Below, piece after piece: positions 56,043 to 64,000 of a stretch of DNA of 64,000 bases (positions within the stretch are counted from its first letter, which is position 1; every line of letters starts with the position of its first letter). The notes under the pieces are model-generated. The model had not been told where the DNA came from. It searched no databases and saw only the letters and a list, made by a program, of their open reading frames with translations. The DNA comes from Bryoerythrophyllum caledonicum (lineage: Eukaryota; Streptophyta; Bryopsida; Pottiales; Pottiaceae): NCBI GenBank assembly GCA_963971425.1, contig OZ020520.1, positions 10,229,807-10,293,806 on the forward strand. The letters run 5' to 3'. Made by a program: the position numbers and the translations under genes.

Positions 56043-57974
56043 GGTATTCTAACCTCTCTATCTATTTGAAGGTTTAACTAAACTCTTACTATTATTTAAC
56101 TACTTTAAAGTTTATTTTTAACCCTTTAAACTATAAAATTTTGAAAAAAACATATTTTATAATTTTGGCTCTATAGCTACAAACCGCAAGTGCGGCGTTT
56201 TACTTCTAGAGACTATATGTATTTGCAGGAAGCAACACCCACCACCTTGGATGTGACAACAAGATGGATAATCTTTAGTTTGTGAGGTGAAGGATTCAGG
56301 TGTGTTACTGTTGGAAGGTCGTGATGGTAGGTTGTAGAAGAACACACGTCCAAGTACGCACCCTGTCACTTGCCACACATTGAAGAGACGGTACACCCTA
56401 GACTTTTTCGTATTTTGTTGGATTACGGTGTCGCTTGTGTGGTTGTGCCAAATGGACAGCCACAATGGTCATTTGTAACCTGTGTTCTACGGAATGGCAT
56501 CTAGGATGCCTAATTCCACGTCTTTTAGAGGTACTAGTGGGTCAATGGTCGTGTCCACAATGTTTAGCACGTTGAAAGTCTACGTAGACAAGGTTTAGCC
56601 ATTAAAATGTTTTAAAGGCAATTAATGATGGGGCTCCCATTGCACATGGCCTATCCTTTGCCTATAAGATCTTTTTGTATCTTTTCTAAAGATCGAGTTG
56701 ATTTCTCTAGATTTGAAAGGTTTTCATTGTTGATTGTTCCTCCAGTTTACACAATTATTGTGTAGTTCGCCGGTGTGTAAGGGGCTTTAGCATGGGCAAA
56801 GGGGGCGAGTGAAGGGGTCCTTGTAGACCAATTACTTAACCTTGTAGTCTAGGTCTTTATTTCTTTTCCTCTAGCCTAAGTTGTTAAGTGGTTGATAGTT
56901 TCTTGTGTGAAATATTATTTTTGTTATCTACAGAGGCAACAGTGATGGTTTAGTTACCGTTGCTCTGTGTTTGTCTCTAATTGTACGCTCTCACCTTTTG
57001 GCACAATGTTATCTTTGCATGATGTGTTTGTGTACAACAAAGGCCCTAATAGTTTCCTCACTACATACCTCAAAAAACATGATAGAAAAACACCTAAGAA
57101 AAATTGTCAACAATTTCTTAAACATTGCGAAATGGACAATGAATAGAAACATAGACAAAGATCTATCCAATGACTTCTAGAATGACGTCCATGTCATTGA
57201 TGCACAAAAAACTTGTATCAATAGATTTCAAATAGACCAATATATGGAAAATGCCCAAAAACAACTTTTCTTTGGATTTGAAAGGTTTTCTTCTATAACA
57301 TGCCCCATCTACAACTCTACATACCTTGATACATGGCTACATGTACTACTCAAATTGCCAAAAGCCACATATACACTCACTAATTGTCAAACGCCATTAC
57401 AAAGCAATATGGAAAATTAGGAAACTGCTAGTTTTAGCTTGCAAATCTAGTTGCTTCACCCTCATCAATGTTGGTACCTTCAATGGCAACCCCCCAAAAA
57501 AAATCAATACCACCATTTGCTATTACCATGCACATGTGAGACATAGAGATGCCACTGCAATGCCACACTCAAAGGACACATGCTATGTGTCTCCAGTCTA
57601 CCATACAATAGCCCCCCTCCAACAACATCGGACCCAAATCTCACCATATAATACATTGAATTTACATACTATAAGGATAGATTTTCACCAAAAACAATCA
57701 CTAACAAAACTGACAAATAGACATCACTCCATGATGATATTAGCGCTCTTGGTTGGAAAATTGACCCACTCATAGTGATTACCGCGGAGGCCCAAGCCGC
57801 AACCCACATCTTATCTATGAACTCAATTAAAAGTGTATTCAAAATCTTAAAAACTTGTATCAAAAGTACCTTCAAAGAAATAAACATTATCAAACTCCAA
57901 TACACCATGACCATCCTTGTACACAAGCGCAAAAAAGAAAACAACCAACCACTTCCCACCACACAAATCTCCCC
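56043..57974. other. AT-rich stretch with one α-tail remnant
   Basis: GGCAATTAATGATGGGGCTC at 56617-56636 followed by TTGCACATGGC resembles the block that opens the noncoding tails of A, B, C and E, so an old remnant may lie here. Open frames at 56157-56465 (minus) and 57326-57775 (plus) match nothing I know and look like chance. Confidence 0.35.
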
Positions 57975-58927
57975 TTAACTCCTAAAGGCCAAAGGCATTT
58001 TCACACCAAAAACACTTCAAAACTGCTCGTTCTAGTGCAATGAAGAATGAGGTAATCGAAACGTTTTATTTCTACATCTAATCGTAGGATCTAAATTAAA
58101 ACTTGTTGATTAATGCCCTTACAAAATTTCATAAACTTTGACCGCACGGATTGAAAGATTATAATGTTTGAAGTAGAGAAAACAATTTTTTTTTTGCACT
58201 GCATTGAGTGGATCAGCAGACTTTGACTTCACATGGTGTCAGACTTTTGCACTACACAAGGTTTGAAAACATTACCATCATGTTAATCATAATGTTATTT
58301 CCTTGTACACCAATTTCTAGAGGTAGAAAAGGGGTGTAGCGTATTCAAAATAAATGTGCAAGCAGTGGAGGTTCAAAATTGCCAATTCACATTATATTTT
58401 TTTGTGAACTAAATATATTTTAGAATGATAATCCAAATGGTCAATCTGAAGGTTTAGACCACATTTTGTAGTTTAAAAAAGAAAATGTAAGAAATATGAA
58501 TATATCATAGTTTTATGTGAAAAAGAAGAAGTTTTTTTGGTACCTTGCCCGACAAAGTGTGACAATGTGTGAAAATGTTTGAATTAGATTACTATGCTAT
58601 TTTCCACTTTAGACAAGAGATTTTTCTTGACAATATGAAAGGAAATCATTTTATTTTATAGTATCGAAAATCTCACATATAATAGAGTGTCTTAGCAAAA
58701 GTTTTTGGAGGTACCCAACGTGCCCGCTCTCCCCATTTGAAATTCAAAACCCTATAACTTTTGCATTGAATGTCAGATTTAGGAAAAAAATTGGACTCAC
58801 ACAAAGCTTTTAGCAATGTCCATCTATAGTAGAAATTTCAAAGAGGAATGTTACAAACTGACACCATAGGAATTTGCCCAAACCTTCAAGAGTCCCTCGA
58901 GGGGACTCTTTGGCCTTTAGGGGTTAA
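57975..58927 (+). mobile_element. TTAA element X1, complete
   Basis: 953 bp bounded by TTAA on both sides (57975-57978 and 58924-58927). Inverted ends CTCCTAAAGGCCAAAG and, from the right, CCCCTAAAGGCCAAAG differ at one position. A 5-bp inner palindrome GAGTCCCTCGAGGGGACTC lies near the right end. Noncoding. The best-preserved member of the family and the one that defines its ends. Confidence 0.75.
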
Positions 58928-59010
58928 AGAACCCAAACTATATAATCTACACTTTGTGATAACCTAACCACTGGGCACTTAGCCCTCTGGATATTTTTTG
59001 CTTATTCATA

Positions 59011-59148
59011 GTGTCTATCCTTGAAAGGAGGAAGTAGTTCCATACCACTAATCTATGCCCGACGGGTATAGGCATAGTAACGGAATGAGCATACACTTTA
59101 TCCACATTGGCCCCCAACTAGAGGCCCGGAGTCTCCCTCTTCTTCTTA
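59011..59148 (-). ncRNA. Folded noncoding module, copy 5
   Basis: Minus strand: AAGAAGAAGAGGG, GGCCTC/GGGGCC, GTGTAT (59091-59096) against ATAGACAC (59011-59018), and central hairpin CTATACCC-GTC-GGGCATAG. It lies outside any element I could delimit, 84 bp beyond X1. Confidence 0.5.
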
Positions 59149-61036
59149 GCCAATAGTCTTTGTTTATATTTAGAATGTTCATAGTGATATCCATCATCTC
59201 CTCCAAGGTCAACTAAAAAATAAAATTCAATCATGAACTTTGTTTTCAAAAACTTCTTGCCAAATAATTTGCTGTATTAATATAATATTTCACTTCCAAA
59301 TAAACATTTTACTCTTGAAAATTTTCTTTGATTGATAAGATTTTATTTTCAATCATGTTGCAATGGCTTCAATTCTTTAAACAAAACAAGTCTTTGATCT
59401 TTAAGTTGAAAGATCACAGACACTCATAACAAGCAAGAATAAAGTCTCATCATCAATATGATGATAAAGTCTTTTTCCTATGCAAGTCTATTTTTGTCAT
59501 TGAAGTTTTACCACGTTGTAAAAGTCCAACTTTCAAAATGACACCCTCAAGGAAGATGGTGGTAATAGACATAATTACCATATGTATATTTTGGCACAAG
59601 ATTACATCGACAGGAACAAACAAACACTCTATTCACATCCTCATCCTCCGGAGGTGGGAGTTCTTACTACTACTACTAGTTTTTGGTAAAAGATTTGGAC
59701 TTTATACACAAAATTCTAGACAAGGACAATGAGGGCTTCTTGTCATAGTGTTAAATGCTCCTAATCTTAATACTCAAGAATTGATTTATGAGAGATATTT
59801 TTAAATCTCATTTGGAAAAAAAGCCTTCTAAATCAAAATGTTGTTTCAAAAAAAGATGCACCAAAATAAATTTGGATAGCTAAGTTAGGTGCATCTACCT
59901 CACCTTTTGTCTTTAGGGGTACAAAATTCTTCAAAATTCAAATGGAGAATCATTCACAAATAGTACCAAGTACGCAAAACATTCCAATCAGAATGCATTA
60001 ACTTTCTATTTGTTTAATTTTATGTTGTAGCTAAGAGTCATGTTTGGCTTTAGCTGGTTTAAAAGGTATGGAAACTATTAGGTGAAAACGTTATAATTAG
60101 AAAAAAAATACTAAAAAAATCTCTTATAGTAGAAGACATTAAAGGAGATTGGTGCTCGGAAGAATCTTAGCCTTCGGTGGTACATGCATGAAGTATTCGA
60201 GTTGAAGCTCTAAGATCTTGGATAATCGAGTTTTGGTGACAGTCCTTCTCAAAGAGGAGAGGAATGAAAATGACAAGTTGGGATTCAAATATAGAAAAAG
60301 AAAGCATGATGAATTTTATACTCTATTTCTTTGCACCAATGAAATGCACGGCATTCAATGCTCTTGCGCCCTCTACTGTCCAAACTATATCTCCCCCCAA
60401 TAGTACCCTAAGTTCTTAAAGAATTGACTAATAGGTCCTTCACACCTTTCCCAAACCAAGTCATCCTATCCATGTGGTTCCAGTGCTAATATAAGACCCT
60501 AAAGTAGGGAGTGATATACATGGTGACTCCTTCACGTTCAAGAATACTCTAATATGTGGTTTTTTGCCAATGTTTTTCTTACTTTTATTTTATGATTTTT
60601 TGCAAAATATATTTTTCCAAGTTAATTAATTTTGGGCACTAAGGTGTTGTAGTGGACCCTCGCCTACAATATAATAGCACTCAAATGAAAAGTGTATGAA
60701 CAAATTTTTACAACATGATCATTTTAGTCTTCAGAAACACATGAGATCAAAAATATGAAATTCTATAAATTTGGGTAAATTATGAAAAGTAAAATAAAAT
60801 AGAATTTTGGGCTTGGCCATACATTTGGCTTCTATTAGGAAACCAAAGGATTAATTTTTTCAAGTGCTGATCATGATTCGGATTCAAATTGCTTGCCATT
60901 TTATTCCAATGGTCAACACTAAATTGGTTCAGAATGGCCCTAACCTTTAGTGACCACAGACTTTTCCCACAATCTCAAAATTTGCATTGATTTTTTCTTT
61001 GAACTGTTGGTTCTCATGGAAAATAGATTGTAGGGG
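59149..61036. other. AT-rich intergenic stretch, nothing recognised
   Basis: Low-complexity AT-rich sequence. No gene, RNA or repeat that I can support. Confidence 0.5.
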
Positions 61037-61731
61037 ATTGCTATTTGCGTGCCCAAATTTGCGAGTCGCGAGCCGCGAGCCTAGGATTGCGAGCCTAGAA
61101 ATTAAAAGTTGTGTATTTTTGACAAAAGTAAAAGTAAAAGAGAAGAATAAAGTTAGGAAAAATATAAATTTAAAAAAAAAGTTGGAAAAAAAATGAAGCC
61201 AATATTTTCAGGTGTCCCACTCTCACTATCCCCAACGCTCCGTCTCTAAAACCTTCCAAACTGTACTTGCCATCTCCTTAAATTGCACTATTCCCGCCCC
61301 CTCGGGTCCCCAGATTCCTAGAACCACTACCACTCTCCAGAGTCCAAATTCTAAAACCTTCCTCCCCCCACTTCGTCCTCTCTCTTTCTCCTCTCTCCCT
61401 CTCACTGTCTTTTTTCACATACTAAATCATGCTCCAAAGCTTTATAACCTCATAAATCCTATCTTCCCTTCATTGTAGAACCCTAGACTCCACAGTCATA
61501 AGTCCATTTTTTAAAAAGAAAATCAACAATATTGTCATTTTTAGATCCATCCTACATACAATTTCACCACCCTCTCCCACGGTAATAGGTCCATTGATTT
61601 AATGCATTTAACCAATGTCATTCTAAAAAAACCTTAAAACTTTTACTTTTATGCCTTTTTCAAATTGAAAATTCAATTTTTGACAACAAGGCTCACAATC
61701 CTAGGCTCGCAAAATTAGGCACGCAAAATAG
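61037..61731. mobile_element. MITE with ~55-bp inverted ends
   Basis: About 695 bp. The left end (CTATTTGCGTGCCCAAATTTG, GCGAGCCTAGGATTGCGAGC) is mirrored at the right (GGCTCACAATCCTAGGCTCG, GGCACGCAAAATAG). The interior is AT-rich with a pyrimidine-rich patch at 61370-61410. No coding capacity; target duplication unclear. Confidence 0.7.
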
Positions 61732-61789
61732 CTTGGTCTGTTCGGTGAATGCATACAAGTGTGTCTTTTTATGTACTCTCAAGTATTTG

Positions 61790-62375
61790 AAACAATGTTC
61801 AAGAATAATATGAGGGAAGCAAGCACTTCAGAGGTTGATGTGCTGGACATTTCAATTAAAGAACTGAAGTTGTTCATGGTGATCTTGTATATTCCTTGGA
61901 GGGATTTACTTTGATGGACCTGTTGAGTTGTTGATTACGCCGCCAGAGTTTCAAGAAGCCGTTGATATGCTATTTGATGAGCTATTTGTTGCATGTATAA
62001 AGTATGGAGCGCGGGCACTAGAGGCCACAGTCATTGCTGGAATGAACGACCATTTGACGTGAGAAACTGCAATGTGTATTGGCGCCGGAGTACAACAATG
62101 ACCCTGAATGTGAATGGAATACGGATTTGCAAGAGCTACATCAAGCATTACGTTCAGCACCACTAGTCAAGGTCGACAAAGGGAATGGACAGTGGTTACG
62201 TAGTGGTTTTACACCCGCATTTTTAAGCAAACTCTAAGAGGATATGGGTTTTGTTTAAAAACGCGGGCAATTGATATCATTTGCGATTGCAACATCCCAC
62301 GGGGTCATGGTGAAGTCTCAGTCGGGAGAGATATGCTCCGCCATTAGCTTAATGAAATCATACAAATATTTGTGA
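61790..62375 (+). pseudogene. Gene relic 1, possibly BTB/POZ-like
   Basis: Interrupted plus-strand coding traces: FKNNMREASTSEVDVLDISI-like, KELKLFMVILYIPW, VELLITPPEFQEAVDMLFDE, LFVACIKYGARALEATVIAG and MNDHL, spread over three frames with stops. The order (strand with alternating hydrophobics, then VELL...FQ...L) loosely recalls a BTB/POZ fold, but no decisive motif remains. Clearly related to relic 2 (63200-63740). Function unassigned. Confidence 0.4.
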
Positions 62376-62499
62376 AATAAAGAAACAAAGAATGATGTTT
62401 GAGGAAGTAACAAGAATTCCAACTAACTCACTCAATCCAATTCTTTTTGTAACTTTGCGGATTATTTGATCATAAAAAAATGTCAAGTAGTCCATAAAT

Positions 62500-62575
62500 A
62501 TAAAAGAATCAACAAAATACATAAACATGAAAGAATTAACAAAATACATAAACATGAAAGAATCAACAAGTGCAT
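62500..62575 (+). repeat. 27-bp tandem repeat, ~2.7 copies
   Basis: Unit ATGAAAGAATYAACAAAATA plus CATAAAC; two near-identical units followed by a partial one. Confidence 0.85.
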
Positions 62576-63199
62576 TGATTGTTTGATTGTGAAGAAGACG
62601 CCAGGGAAGACGTCAAATCTAAATGAAACAAAGCCTCCCAAGGGCCTCCATTAGACAAAGCAAATGCAGAAAATCAACAATTGTCAATGATCAATTCAAA
62701 AAGCACATCGATAGGGCTGCCGATAGCAGCATTCCAATTGATGAGCGTTGTGAATTGCAGATGTTAGGTTGATCTATTGGAAATTGAGAAATAAACTCTA
62801 AAATGAATTGCAAACGCAGTTGTCATATTCTTATAGAGTTGGAGGCCTTCAATAAAAAAAAAGGAGAGTTGAGGGAGACAAGATCATATGGTTAGTCTCA
62901 GATTTCTTAGTCTCTTTCAATAGATCTTTGTCTTTCTGAATTTTAGAGTCTTAAGATTAGTTGTGAATCAATGCTAGGGACGAGAGTATTGAGGAGGTTG
63001 TGAGAGTTGTGGTTTCAATTCCTTATAGCTACCGTAATTGTTGGCACTTGAGATTTGAATATAGTCAAACGATAGAATTCAAGATGAAGCAGACATGATA
63101 GAAAACTCCACGCTAAATTTGGACATCTCAGAGCTAATTAGCGTGGGGAGGGAGAATATTTGAAAGCTTCCATTTTAGAGAAATTACAAGGTCCTCATG

Positions 63200-63740
63200 T
63201 AATTGGACATTGGAGATAATATAGAATCATGTAACATTTCATACAATCGTAGGATTAGTGAAGGCACACAAGTAAGTTCTCTCGATGTATTTGGTGGTAT
63301 TTTGAGCAATGGTGAAGCAGAAGATGGAGGAAAGAATTGCTTCCATGGACGGTCTAAAGCTGTTCATTGTGTTGTTATATGTTCTTGATGGAATATACTT
63401 CAATTGGACTAGACGAGTTGTAGAAAACGCCAACGGAGTATTTAGGAAGATATTTATGACCATTTTCATGAACTCTTTGATGCATGCATTAAGTATGGAG
63501 TGAGGTCGCTGAAAGCGACGATAATCTCCGGCATTAACGATCATTTGAAATTAGATAACTGCCATATGAATTGGCGTTGATCAATAACCATGACCTTCAA
63601 TATTAGTGGAAAAGATGACTACAAGCGATACTTTGTCAATCAGAAGCACTTGCACCTTTCATTTTGGACAAAGGAAATAGACACAAGCAAGGCATTTGCG
63701 AGCCCATATTTGAATCAAATTTGAGTAGATGAGGATTTGG
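63200..63740 (+). pseudogene. Gene relic 2, related to relic 1
   Basis: Traces GLKLFIVLLYVLDGIYFNW, then ELFDACIKYGVRSLKATIIS and GINDHLKLDNCHMNW, followed by KDDYKRYFVNQKHLHLSFWT, in more than one frame. It matches relic 1 block for block (LFVACIKYGARALEATVIAG), so the two are tandem copies about 1.4 kb apart. It is better preserved at its C-terminal side, and its end at about 63725 is an in-frame stop. Confidence 0.4.
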
Positions 63741-64000
63741 ATTTAGCTAAATGGCATGGTTGATTGATAAGATTTGATAAGATTCAGTACAATATCATAC
63801 AATATTCTTCATCATCATACTTGTAAAAAAGGTGCCGACATTGCCACCCCCTAGGACGCTCTACCCATATCCTTTGAGAGGAATCTCTAAGGCAGAACAC
63901 ATTGACACTCATCCAAAAGGTCCCTCCGATCTGTAAAAAGGGAAAATTTAGAGGGAGTGCCGACATTGGCGATCCACAAGAGGGCCCTTTCTATCTTTTA
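63741..64000. other. Window end, short repeated phrase
   Basis: GTGCCGACATTG occurs at about 63831 and 63957 with similar followers. No gene seen. Confidence 0.4.

Noticed and set aside
57326-57775. 149-residue plus-strand frame
   Set aside because: AT-rich region, no domain, no conserved relatives in the window, and a competing frame on the other strand.

Overview
This is eukaryotic, gene-poor, repeat-dominated DNA. A Ty1/copia element with a UBN2-type gag, a chromodomain Ty3/gypsy element, several gag-only LTR-type elements, and hAT-like and TTAA-targeting DNA elements together suggest a large streptophyte (land plant or close algal relative) genome. I cannot place it further. I see no intact host gene, tRNA, rRNA, CRISPR or bacterial-type operon.

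Layout. 1-590: two foldback repeats meeting at a TTAA. 902-6187: copia fossil on the minus strand with target duplication GGTTA. 7137-9003: two ~0.93-kb noncoding elements, head to head, sharing one TTAA. 11051-17351: gypsy fossil with 467-bp LTRs and target duplication GTCAT. 18681-19833: left end of a hAT-like element with a BED-finger fragment. 19834-24090: gag-only element A, whose right LTR also begins gag-only element B. B is split by two DNA transposons: I (24776-28905, carrying a protein kinase relic) and II (28966-43469). II contains III (30954-41922), a DNA transposon with a large decayed transposase gene. III in turn contains gag-only element F (32359-36913). B resumes at 43470. 46000-55444: gag-only elements C, D and E, D being inserted in older α-type sequence. 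55445-58927: more TTAA elements. 61037-61731: a MITE. 61790-63740: two related gene relics, possibly BTB/POZ-like.

The clearest biology is the nesting order, which gives relative ages: B is oldest, then I and II, then III inside II, then F inside III. Element III is a transposon with perfect 15-bp inverted ends, a perfect 8-bp target duplication and a transposase I cannot place in a standard plant superfamily.

Two noncoding structures recur across elements. One is a ~135-nt module that can fold into several stems; its pairings survive although its sequence changes between five copies. The other is a run of small AGTGG/CCACT stem-loops downstream of gag. Neither matches an RNA family I know. 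They are the best candidates here for something undescribed.
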